Shown here: one piece after another, positions 50,854 to 62,300 of the stretch
How positions within the stretch are numbered: the first letter of the stretch is position 1
Layout of the letters: each line of letters begins with the position of its first letter
Source of the DNA: Tanytarsus gracilentus
Taxonomy: Eukaryota > Arthropoda > Insecta > Diptera > Chironomidae
Assembly: GCA_038502055.1 (NCBI GenBank)
Contig: JAXRKN010000041.1
Span: 1,903,501-1,967,500 of the forward strand
DNA length: 64,000 nt
Direction: 5' to 3'
Notes under the pieces: model-generated
Told to the model about the DNA's origin: nothing
What the model saw: only the letters and a program-made list of their open reading frames with translations
Databases searched by the model: none
Position numbers and translations under genes: made by a program

Positions 50854-53211
50854 GATGCAAATTTTCACTTTCTACACCGCTGCTGAATAAATCGATAGAA
50901 TGTTCAGTTACATAAAATGTATTCAGAGTCGTTATTTTATGCACAATCAAGAGAGAGAGAGTATTGGATGGAAGTTTATGGGTAAAACATAAAAGGGAAA
51001 AACTTTATAATGGTCTCTTTATGTTGACATTACTCTCAACATTGACTCGATGTGCAAGTACTGCCATGCGGGTTCGAGACAAAGTTATTAAATTTCCACT
51101 TCATTTGCGGATGGAAATTGCAAATGTAAAAGTGATTTGAAAGTGCGGTTAAGATTAAATTTTATTTCACAGATTTAGTGAAATTGAAATTCAGATTTTT
51201 TAAATTATTTTAAGAAAATTATCATTTTTTTTGATCGGAAGCTTTTGTATTATTTTATGAGCATTTTTAAACATTTATTGCAATAATTAAAGATAATTTG
51301 TTTTTAATTGTTTTATGTTCTATCCAATCTTATCATAAAAAGTTATTTGCAGAACTGCAGTATCATTTTAATAAAATATTTTTTAATCAAAAAATTCAAT
51401 ATTTTATGATCGAGACTTTTTCACTTTTAAAATTTAAGCAAAATTAATTTTTCAAACCTTTATTTTTTTGAAAAAAAATATCTTGAAATTTTTTTATTGC
51501 ACTTTAAAATTTTTCTTTCAGCTCCGTCAAAAGCAAAAACACGACTGCGGTCTGAAATCACAAGATTCTTCTCTTTACCCCTCTTCAAAAATTGCCAAAT
51601 CTTATCTCCAACGCAGTTTTATTTCCAGTTACATGCTTTTATCATTTTATATGTCAACAACAATTAAACAATTCATCTTCTTCGTCATATTAAAATTATT
51701 CAAAGTAAGTTAGGTTTGAACACTGCACTGAATTTTAACTTTGTTTTAGATGATTTTTACATGCGTGATTTTTACTTTTTTAGACATCATATTTTACATA
51801 AAACAACTTTTATTAAGTTTAAAAAAAATTAATCAATATTTTAAATAAAATTAATCAAGTAATTGCATTTAGTTAAAGTTCTCAGTTACTCTTCCCATTT
51901 AAAAGTGAAATCTCTTAATTTATCACCATATTAGCGAAAATTTATTTCTTTCGTCTGCTAATTAAATTTGCAACTGAAATGACGTCAATAATGGATTGAA
52001 TTCACTCAAGAGCATTTTAAGAGCAAATTGATTTTAATTTAGTCAATTAACAGAACAACACAAGCCTCTAAAAGGTGTTTTTGCATCTATCAAGTGTTAA
52101 TTTTTTGTTGAGTTGAAAACAACAATGATTTGACGAGCCTCCAAAAAAGTGCGTTTTCAATATTTGTGATCTACGCAGGTTTTTTATATTTTCTCAATCA
52201 AGGTGAAAAAATTCGGAGAAATAAAAAATTAAATCAAGAAATATGAATAAAAATAAAATATTACGAAAGCTTTTCGATAAAAGTCACAATTTGATGGTCG
52301 CCAATAAACTTTTAATTTTCCTAAACTTTATAATGCACACACAAATATTTTCTTCTTTTCAGAAATTCTCTTTGATCGTTCAAGTTGGTTTCGATCAGGA
52401 AAAAACTTTCTCAAACGAAAAATAATTTTTCCATGACAAAACTTTTTCCTCAAAACTTTACAAAAAAAAATTCTCATTTACTTTTTCAAACAATTTTTTT
52501 AACTAGAATATTTTTTTTCGATGTAATCGCAGCGATGCGTAAAATTAAACTGAAGAGCTTTCTTCCTCTCATCATTTTTGATTCCCTCATTTTAGAAAAT
52601 GATTTAATGTAGTCGTTTGCTGAGTGGGGGGAGAGCGAACCCGAGAACATTATCAAAAGTTGAACAATTTCAGAAATCAATTCAAATGAAAAATTCAAAT
52701 AAAGTGGCATCGCGATGTGCCATGTGTATGTTATATCATCACATGCAAGAGTTCGCGTTCTAGCCTCAAGTCAAAATAAGCTGCTCGAACACTTGAAACT
52801 CTATCAGGGAAAAATATATATTTTTATATTCATTGGACGATTGAGTGAAGAGCGCGCTTTGGTGAACGATCAAATGGAAAGTGTAAATGATATCATAATC
52901 TTAATTTTTTGGCTTTTTGAAAAATGCATCAATTTTTGTCATTTTATCAATTTATTAATATCGGTTTTTTGGAATTTTGATAAATTTTTAATTGTGCTAT
53001 ATAATTTTTAGCTTTAAATCTTTTTTTTTTTTTTTTAATTTTTATAAATTGTTTAAATGTTGCTAAAAATATTTAAATTTAATTTTTGTGATTTGATCAA
53101 ATTTTTGATATTTGTATAAAAAAATTAAATTTTAATATATTTTTATTTTTAAATTGTTAAATTGTTAAATGTTGCATTAAGCTATAAAGTTTCCTACATT
53201 TCCATCCCGCC

Positions 53212-53317
53212 TCACATTTGTGGCCGCATATTATCAGCCGCATAAATGAGGCTAGTAGCGCTATTCTTATACGTATAAAAATTTATCGTAACCGCAAATA
53301 TGCGGCCTCAAATCTGA
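53212..53317. repeat. imperfect inverted repeat
   Basis: The left arm 53212-53232 (around GTGGCCGCATATT) and right arm 53297-53317 (around AATATGCGGCCTC) are reverse complements over 21 nt with two mismatches, separated by 64 nt. It is GC-richer than its surroundings. It may be a hairpin, a fold-back element or the edge of a decayed mobile element. Confidence 0.7.
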
Positions 53318-53520
53318 GCTCGTAAAGTAAAAAATACAAAACTTTAATCAAGAGTTTACTATTTATGGCGTTTTGTAAAAAAAATAAAAATATGCGGTCA
53401 AATAAAAAATAATTTAAAATATTCTATATCCTATTCGGCTGTTATATTAATAACATCCGACTGAGTATCCTAACGATAAGCGAAGCGCGTTTAGGTTAGT
53501 GAGGGAGTGAATGTATAGTT

Positions 53521-53553
53521 GGGGGCCTGAGGGGGAGGGGTTGGGGGCGTGGG
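53521..53553 (+). other. G-rich tract, potential G-quadruplex
   Basis: Runs of G5, G5, G4, G5 and G3 occur within 33 bp, separated by loops of 1-5 nt (CCTGA, A, TT, CGT). This satisfies the usual G-quadruplex pattern of four or more G-tracts of at least three. It is striking in otherwise very AT-rich DNA. Quadruplex formation is inferred, not shown. Confidence 0.75.
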
Positions 53554-54048
53554 CCCCTAAAATATTTAATTAATAAATAAAGTATTTATCAATAAATCTT
53601 GCTATATTTCTCAAAAATTTTTAAATTTAATTAAATTTTTTTTTATTTGTTAATTAAGTTATAGAAAAAAAAATATATTAAAATTTAATTTTTTGTGAAT
53701 TCAAAAATTTGTATGAAATTTAAAAAATTAATTTAATTTTTAAATTTTCACAACAATTTGTATGGAAATTTTAAACAATTAAAATTTTAATTATTTTTGA
53801 TGTCAAATTTTAACAAATAAAATTTTAATTTTTGATTAAATAACAATTTGTGGAACATTTTCAACATTGTATGGCAACATTTTAATTAAAATTAATTTTT
53901 GCATTCAACATTTTCACAATTTTGGAAATAATCAGTTTTATGCAAAATTTCCAACTTTTGGCACTTTCGCCCTTTAATATTTATTTTAATTAAATAATGA
54001 ATTTGTTGTCAAAAAAATGTTGGAATGGTTGTTGGCAGTTTTGGATTT

Positions 54049-54088
54049 GGAAATTGTATGGCAACAATGGAAATTGTATGGCAACAAT
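54049..54088 (+). repeat. tandem duplication of a 20-bp unit
   Basis: The unit GGAAATTGTATGGCAACAAT occurs twice back to back without mismatch. Related fragments (TTGTATGG, CAACATTTT) recur from 53690 on, so the whole 53.6-54.1 kb stretch looks like decayed tandem sequence. Confidence 0.8.
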
Positions 54089-55610
54089 TTAGGCGCTAAA
54101 AAAATTGAAGTATCATAATAAAGTTTATAAACTTCTGCAGCAGAACGAGAATATTTTGCGTAAATCACAATTTGAGATGGTAATTAACGTTGTGGCACTA
54201 ATGATAGAATTTAAACATGAATGAATTGATGATAATTTTTGAAATGCAAATGTGGATGAAGAGTTGAGGGTCAGCTGAAGAGATGAGAATTTTGGTTCAA
54301 TTTTTAAAAATCATAAATTAATTTTTTTCTGTGTAAAAAAAATGCAATTTTTAATAAAAAATTGTATAGACAAAAAATCATGACAGTCTAGGCAAAATTC
54401 AACAGATGGTCAACCTACTCCAAGGGAAAATTTTAAGTAAGACTTAAATTATCCACAAAATGTCTTAACCTGGTCTTAACTTTAAGTTCAACCCACAATA
54501 ATTTGTTTTTTCCGACCGCATTCTAATAAACAAAATGACCTACGTGTGGTTAGTTACCAGAAAAATCTTTCGGAAATATGTTAAACAGCTGATGAAGAAG
54601 AAAATTTGTTTGTGGCGGAAATTCAATTAAGTAAAACTGATTTCGAAGTGGACAAATTGATTTGTTTACCCATTTAAGAGCTGAATGATGAGAGAATGCG
54701 AAAGCAGGCAAAAAAAGTTTTTTGGTCTCTGGTTGTAAAAAAATTCACCTTTTCGTGTCAAATAATCCGACATGGGTCGGAGTAGTCAGCTTGGCTTATG
54801 TTGGATGTCTGGAAGGCCAAAAAAGCTCTCTTTTTTCGGAATGTGTTGAAAGTAGTAAAAGGTAAGAAGTAAAATGTCAGAAAATAAAATAGGAGAAAAA
54901 ATGTCAGTGCATCTACGTGCTTTGCTTTCATATACAGCAAAAGAATCCTCTGCCTTCCATCTCCACAGCATAAGCAGCACAAAAATATGTAATTTTTGCT
55001 ACGTGTGTGTTCTCTCATGCTTTCAACGCATATTTTGCCGTTGTGTTGCTGTTCTATGTCTCCATTTCGAGTGTGTTTGCCATGTGGCATAAGAAGAGTT
55101 AGTCTTAAATCTCTTTATATCTCCAGTTGAGCATGTGAGGCAGTGAATATTATCCATTTAATAAACTTTATTCAATTTGATGCTCGTAAAGCACTTTTTG
55201 TGAGCACGCTTTAAATCTTGAGGTTGTGGATGGAAATTTTACTCAAATTTTTTAGTTCTTTATATTCTCAATGAATCTGAATTGCTAAAATTATCACAGC
55301 ATTAAGCCCATAAATTTTGAAGTGATCTCGATCGAATCGCTGAGTGGTTAACATGTGAGCGCATATGTTTATGCGAATTTAATGTTCGTGTGTATATCGA
55401 AGGTCGTTTAGATATACGAAGCAATAAGCATAAAATTTAAGAAGAGGCACTTCAAATTTTAGAAACTCGAGATGAAGAAGAATATCCATAAGTTTGCTTT
55501 ATTTAAATTGGGAAATTTTAGATGAAGGCTACGTAAAATCAAAAAATTCAAATTGTTTTTTAATAGGGTAAATTGTCAAAAACTTGACCGACATGTATAA
55601 ACCGACAATA

Positions 55611-56080
55611 CCCTGTTTTTTGGTTATAAGGTGGCACCTTAGTAAGTTTTAAAAGTGTTTTATTTTCGGCTCATGCACCTTAGTAAAAAAAAAATGAACC
55701 TTAGTAAAAAGTAGCACCTTAGTAAAGCGAAATAAAAATTTTATTTTTATTCTTCATCATATTCATTTCGATGCACTTTGAAATGCTCTGCAGCTCTAGA
55801 TTGAGATGAATTTTCAGCGTAGTTAACGGCATCTAGCTTAAACTAAAGGGTAAATGTGTTTCTCTTTGAACTAGACATTTAAATTGAAGATTTAACTTAA
55901 AATTTTACAATTTTAAAAAATTTTTTTTTGGAGAAATTTAATCAAAACAACTTTTTACTAAGGTGGCACCTTAGTAAAGAAGGTACCTTAGAAGAGATAA
56001 CATAAAAGTTTTAGGTCTCAAAAAAATTTACTAAGGTGGCACCTTAGTAAGCAGTAGCACCTTATAACCAAAAAACAGGG
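55611..56080. mobile_element. MITE-like element with palindromic repeats
   Basis: A 470-bp element bounded by perfect 23-bp terminal inverted repeats (CCCTGTTTTTTGGTTATAAG plus GTG), at 55611-55633 and 56058-56080. It is flanked on both sides by TA (55609-55610 and 56081-56082), the target-site duplication of Tc1/mariner/pogo-type elements. Inside, the 11-mer CACCTTAGTAA occurs at least five times. Two near-perfect palindromes, 11-nt arms around one centre base, lie at 55955-55977 and 56028-56050. There is no transposase reading frame, so it is a non-autonomous element that would need a transposase from elsewhere. Confidence 0.85.
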
Positions 56081-57330
56081 TAATGTAAAAAACTCATTAA
56101 AAATTAGACTCTAATTTGAACTTCAAAAATTTTACTTTAATTTACAAAAAGTTTTCTCCATAGATACACCCCAGAAAAATCTTTAGAACCTCATTAAGCT
56201 TTAATGATTTCGTGCTTGTTGTGTCGATTTCGCTGTAAATGAATTATTCACAATGAGCATGATATCGTTAGGAAAAATAACATTGAGAAGCTGACGAAGA
56301 GAAGGCAAATACAAGCAATTTAAGTAAATCAATCAATTACTTCGAATACAAATTAATTTTCCGCTCTCATGATGGAAACAAGGCGAGTTAGTGAGAGGAA
56401 GGAAATGCGGATAATTTGAATGTAATTTTGCTATAAAGAAAAAATTTTTTGCATGAAAATTGATCGAGCATGAGAAAATTGAGAGAGAAAATCTGTTAAT
56501 ATTTGTTTCTTAATTAAATTAAATGAAATTTTTTAAAAAATGTTTTTTTAATTTTATTTTTATTTTTTCTTCACTCTTTTTATCGTTTAAAACATATTAA
56601 AGTTTTTAAATTTCAAGTAATCGTTAACTTTAATGTAACAAGACTTGACTTTTTGAGCTTTTTGCTCGTCTACAATTTCAAATTCTCTCACTGATAAATT
56701 AAAAAGTTTATTGAAAATTAATCTTGGATTGCATCCAGAAGTGATGTAAAAGCGATGATTTATAAAAATGACCAACAGAGCAATTTTTCTCCTTGCTTGC
56801 ACTCGAGTGCTGTTAGTGTTACAACTTTGTTCTAGAACATGCTCGAGATTGCATTTATAAATTGCGAGAGTGCTGCAATGGAAAAAAATATACACGGAGA
56901 AATTAAAAAACTTTTATCGTCGCAAATTTTTTTTACGATGAAAACTTTTCCTGCATCCTGCTGCTATGTATCGCCATAATCGTCCAGTATCGAAAACAGA
57001 TAAAAACACACGGGAAAGTTATAATTTAATACATTAATAATTGAGAGTGACTTGAGAGCTTTTAAATTGTAAAAGTTTGTGATGAGCTCAACTTATGACA
57101 TTCATCATAAAAAAAATTCAATATATTTCTGACATAATTAAATTCAACAAATTTAATCTTTTTTAACGACGTAATTTTTCGATGGATTTTATTCAAATAA
57201 TTTTCTTAATTTTACACACTCGCAGAAGATATAACAGTTAAGTACCTTAAACCTACTAATTTATGTTATATAAAAAATTTAATTAACGTAAGAATGACAG
57301 TTTACTAATTGTTTAGAAAATTTTCACGTT

Positions 57331-58105
57331 TTATCGGGCACTCAAGCCTTCTTCTTCATCCATTCGTGTAGCAGCGTAGCTACTAACATTCTCCACCGGC
57401 ACATCAACAATTACTTTTCTCATAACGACATATAAAATTGCGCCAATTAGTAAATTGCCGAGTGCCACAATGCAAATAATTGCCCATGCCGGAATTGGTG
57501 GTGGACCTGAAATTGGGAGGATAGTCATTAATTTAATTGGCAGTTTTATAGAAAGCATGAGTGAGCTTACGGTTCGAGCGAGTGACTGTTCGACGTCCTC
57601 GGAGAATTTTACGCCTGGCTTCAGTCTCGTCAGCGCACAAACTGAGGAAAACTGGAGGGAAAATAATTTAAATGTTTTTTAATTTTGGAAAATAATTCGA
57701 GAGCTTTCGAGGAGTGGAAACTAGGTTCGATGATTCTTCACAGATATTATTCGAATATTTTTCACGCAATAAATCACTTCACTGATTATTAATTACCTCA
57801 ACGTTAGTCATCAACACTAACGGTTCATTTTGCTTATCTCATTCACAATAATTTTTTATCGAATCGGTTGTAGCACATAAAATGTCTTCTCAACTCTTGT
57901 AAGTGTATTTGAAGAATTTATTTTTTTTATGCTTTCAAGCAAAATTGTTTTTCCTCTTTGAAAATTTTCTCTTAATTTTTTTCCACCCACAAGGAGATGA
58001 CTCTCAAAGCAATGCCTCAAGATGTGATGTTTAAAATTTCAAAGAGTTCAAAAACTCACCTAGCAAAATTGCGAAATAGAAAGCTTTATTCCTTAGCAGC
58101 TTCAT
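57331..58105 (-). CDS. 100-residue type I membrane microprotein
   Basis: I do not recognise a named family. Three exons keep phase: 58060..58105, 57571..57651 and 57331..57506, giving exactly 100 residues. Residues 1-22 form a signal peptide (basic start MKLLRNK, then FYFAILLVFLSLCA). A short extracellular part contains two basic clusters, RRKILRGRR, where RGRR resembles a furin-type site. After a proline hinge (RPPPIPAW) comes one membrane segment (AIICIVALGNLLIGAILYVV, about residues 51-70) and a cytosolic tail MRKVIVDVPVENVSSYAATR ending in DEEEGLSAR. The evidence for the model is that each splice keeps phase and that the first two exons together complete a clean signal sequence. It resembles a processed small ligand or an accessory membrane subunit, but that is conjecture. 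It lies on the same strand as the dynein gene, 1.3 kb downstream of its stop codon. Confidence 0.78.
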
Positions 58106-59394
58106 GTTTCAACGGCAGCACTTTATTGGTTTTTGCACTCAACAATATTGCTTTCAACAGCAATAAACTTTCTTTTTGTTTTCTGTATGAATTAAAGAGG
58201 ATAAAAGTGAAATTCGGCTAGCACGTAAAATGAATCATGTCACACCTTAAAATTCAGCGAAACTCACTCAAGAGCGTTGTTTAACGGCAGAAAAACGAAT
58301 ACGAAATGGATGTGAGTGTCGAGAGTTACATGAAAAAGTTTCACTTGCCTTATCTTATCGCGCTTATTTAGGTGCCAAATTACACCTGTGTGCGTGTGAA
58401 CAACACAAAAAGTCAATGATAAGATAAGATAAAGTTATAATACAGGGTGTTGAGGTGACGGTTGGAAGAATATAGAGATAAGGAATAATGACGAAAGAGT
58501 GTCTTGGAAATGTGAGTCAAATAACGTGAAAAATTGATGCGTCATTCGAAATTTTTACCCCTTAAAGGTATGCAAAAATATCAAAGTGTAAAATGTATCG
58601 AGTGCTTTTATTAAGAATTTCTTCAACATTTTACTTCTTCTTTACAGTTGATCAACTTCATTAAATTTATCTAGCTAATTGTCGGTGACCGTTTAGCATA
58701 GACAGGCTATAATGAAGAGAAAAAAAAAGTTAAAAACTTGAAAATTTTGTAATCAGCTGAATTAATTTTAATTCAAAAGTTGCTAAAAAATTTTTTTTTG
58801 ACAATTTCATAAATTTTTTATTTTTTTAATTAAAACTCAAAAGCAAATCAAAAAAGTTTTAAAAAACTCTTTGTCTCGTCTTCGGAAGGAAAAACGCAAT
58901 GTAAACCACTTTTCATCTCTTCATGCATTTCTTTTTATTCAAGCTTATTAAATATATCAAGCTTCTTTCATTTTAGTCAGCATGAGAGAAAAAAATCTCA
59001 AAAGATGATGAGCAAATAAGGAAGGATGTAATATGAAATTGCTATGGTATCGTTTTCTGCAAATTTTCCTCTTCATTTCGACAGAGATAAAAGTTAATAA
59101 TAAATTGGGTTTTGTTAAAATGTTACGTCGAGATCATGGAACGAACCATTTTCTGTAAATTAATCCCATCGAATATTTTTTCAGAGATCAAAGAAATTCT
59201 ATAAGAAAATTTAATGCCTTCTGAAAATTAAATTTATTTTTTTAAATTTTGCATTTTTTTTCACTCATTTTCATTTTTTATTGCAAACCAAGAATTTTTT
59301 TAAATTAAAAAATCTTTTCAAATTTCAGCACACAAAAAACTCACAAGAAAGATTTTTTATTGAATTTTTTTTTATGTTTTCCGGAAGGAAATGT
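58106..59394. other. gap between dynein heavy chain and microprotein gene
   Basis: These 1.3 kb of AT-rich sequence hold the dynein 3' UTR and the microprotein promoter, both on the minus strand. I see no further gene. Confidence 0.5.
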
Positions 59395-62300
59395 TCAATC
59401 GTTCAAGCTCAATATTGATGCAGCTCCTCGATTTATCCAATGATTAGGTGACTTGTCAGTATTCAGTTGGATGAACATTACAAAGTTCGATGAGTGTCCA
59501 GTCGTTGCCAAGACACCACGTCGCTCGGTAGTTTTATAAATTGGACATTGATATTTCTTCCGTTCCTCATCGAGAAGCTCTTCCGTTTTCAACATCGGTG
59601 TCATGGTGATGATAGGAAGTGCATCGAAAAGAATTTTCGGAAAAGACTCGTCGAGAACGTGAGTTTGCCGATTCCAACGTGTTCCTTCCAGGAAAATTCC
59701 CTAATAAAAAAGTGAGATTTTATTAACATTTATGTAGATGACATTTGAAATTATTTCAGCTATCATTATACTTACGCCAAAGGCAACAAAATCCTCATTT
59801 GATTGCCTTTTATCCTTTTTAATCACAATTTATGGATGGCATTAATGAGGAAAATATTAAATGAATTAAAAGAGTCTAATTGGGTTTAATTTCAATTCCC
59901 ATAAACGAATTTCTACTTCAAATGCAAAGAAATAAAATTCAGTCTTTAAATTTGAAACAAACAAAATCAATTTTAAATTTCTAAATGTAATTGCTAATTA
60001 AAATTAACTAATGTTTTTAAAATTTTTAAACGCATACTCTATTTTTTATATTAAAATTTTAAATTACCTAGCAAAAAAATTATGAAATCTAATTTTTAAA
60101 CTAATGCAGAATACTACTTTAAACAATTTTGTTATGTGCAGTCTTGTCAATAAAATTTAAGAACAATTTTTCATCTTTAATATCTCAAATTTCAAAACAT
60201 TTGATTACAAAGAAAAAAAAATTATTAAATTTCCAATTGATTGTAGAAAATTGGTATCGAGAAAAAAAAGCATTCAACATATCCAATATGCTCATTTTTT
60301 CCTCCATCCATCTCTCCTCTCCTGACAATTCACTCTCATACACAAAAAAAAGAAGAGATCTTAATCAAGAGTGAAAAAGGTTCTCTTTAATACAAATATA
60401 TTTAATATCCCAAAGCATACCCTTTGTTTCACTTATGCTATGTGAATAAATTCTCTTTAGGATGAATTACAGACACTTACCCTTATAAATACGCCCATAT
60501 CAAGCGCCTCGTGGGTCTCCATCTCGTAGTCAGTTACATCAAACTTCATATGGAGATGGTCAATTGGCAAATTGTTCTTCCTCGAGTGATTTTGCAACAC
60601 GCCGGTGAGGAAGCATTGCGTAAAATAGAATCCGCTTAGCCAATAGACACTGGGCTCACCCTCGTCAAGCCATCGCTGATAGAAGGTAAGTCGAGCGAGA
60701 AAGTCGTTAATGTAAGATCCCAGCGGTCGAAGTGATGGAAAGCTTTTCTTCGCCCACGCTTCCGGCAATTTTCCAATAGCCATTGACTTATGGATTCTCT
60801 CCAATTCCGGTATCATCGCAATTTGACCCAAAATCGCACGACGAGTATCGTTTAATGAAATTTTAATGTATGCAAGCAAGCGATTAAAACGTATCAACTC
60901 TTGACGCAGCACCGTGTTCATTGAGTTTGTGTACTCGGTTGGATATTTTTCGGCTGCCGCCTCTTCGTCAAACGAATTTGGCAAGCGCTTAGCGATGTCA
61001 TGGCATAATTCGAGGACTGGATCAACTTCAGTCTCCTGTCCATCGCCAGTTTTGAGTGCACCCGACACGAGTTGAGTTTGAGTGAGGAGAACGCCTTGAA
61101 TGAGCTGAAAATAGATTGCATAAGTTTAAGGGGTAAAAAATTAAAAACTTTGTTAGCAAAAACTCACATTGGATGTTTCATTAACATTCTTTGTTATGTC
61201 TGCATTCTCGTGTAGTCCAAAAACTTCGGGATTCGGCGTCAAAGGCAGTGCAAGAATGTACTCGATACTATTAACTTTATTTGGCAAGAATGGCATTTTG
61301 TAGATTCCAGACTCAGACAGAAGATAGCTGTTGAGAGCATATAGAAAATTAGCTTCTATTAAAACTTATAAAATATTTTCTCTCGTACTTATCGTCAAAC
61401 ACTGAATGTTCATTATAGAAACTATCGAGCAATGACATGAGCAAACGACGATCCTTATCATCCGTTACACGTCCACCTGCGATGATATAATTAAGAGTAA
61501 ATTATTGAGGTTGTGGGAGGAGTTAAATTTATTAAATCACTCACCGTAATTGCATTCACCGGTCAAATATTTGTGACCCTCGAATGGAATTTTCTGATAT
61601 TGCTCAATGAACATCTTCAATTGCATCAAAGAAATTCTGGAAATTTTTGAAGGACAATAAATTATTTAATTAATTTAGCTCAAAAGGAAAGGAAAATATT
61701 TTTAAAAACTTTAATTGATATTTTCCACTCCTTGCACTTTAAAACTTCTTACTTCAAATCTGATTCATTGAACTCGTACGGAATGTTCCATCCCAATGGT
61801 CCAAAGTCTCTTCTCTCCTGAATGACAGCATGGAAGAAGACTAAGCTGAACACTCCTCGGCACCACATCTGTCCAATTTCACCCGAGAAAGCGTTCGAGA
61901 AGAATTCATCGTCGTAGAGTGGATCCGAATTAAGTGACCGTAGTATGTTGAGTCTTAATCCCTTTGGTGCTTCATTTGTCATTTTGACAGAATTCTGTAG
62001 TACGGCAACAGGAAATGTTTTTACCGGATATGAAGTTATCCAAAGCCTAAAATTTGTGTGTGCCGTCGCTTCGAGGGTTTCTGTGAAAAATTAATTTTTA
62101 AGCCGGTTCGTGCGGGTTTAGGTGCTAATTTGTTTCATCCGTCACTTACGTGAGTCCATGCAGATTCTCTCTAATTCGCCCATCCACGATTCCATTACAT
62201 GGCAATTTTGAAGCACCACCCAATGTCCTAGACGAATACTCTCATCAATTAATTTTTCAGCTCGCGGCCCTTGTCCTTGACCGAGCGAAATTGATTTACA

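Larger units (their letters stand above)
50854..57330. other. long region upstream of Rh50, mostly non-coding
   Basis: These 6.5 kb hold no gene I can support apart from the elements listed separately: inverted repeat 53212-53317, G-rich tract 53521-53553, a 20-bp tandem duplication at 54049-54088 and a MITE-like element at 55611-56080. A candidate minus-strand exon at 56587-56887 is discussed under findings. The Rh50 promoter should be at the left end. Confidence 0.5.

Noticed and set aside
57571..57639. Reading the middle exon of the microprotein gene from the acceptor CTCAG, or as the 3' end of a ZP-domain protein
   Set aside because: With that acceptor the phase fails with the signal-peptide exon, and no ZP domain is present upstream. 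Using the earlier acceptor CTCCAG at 57652-57654 gives a complete signal peptide in phase.
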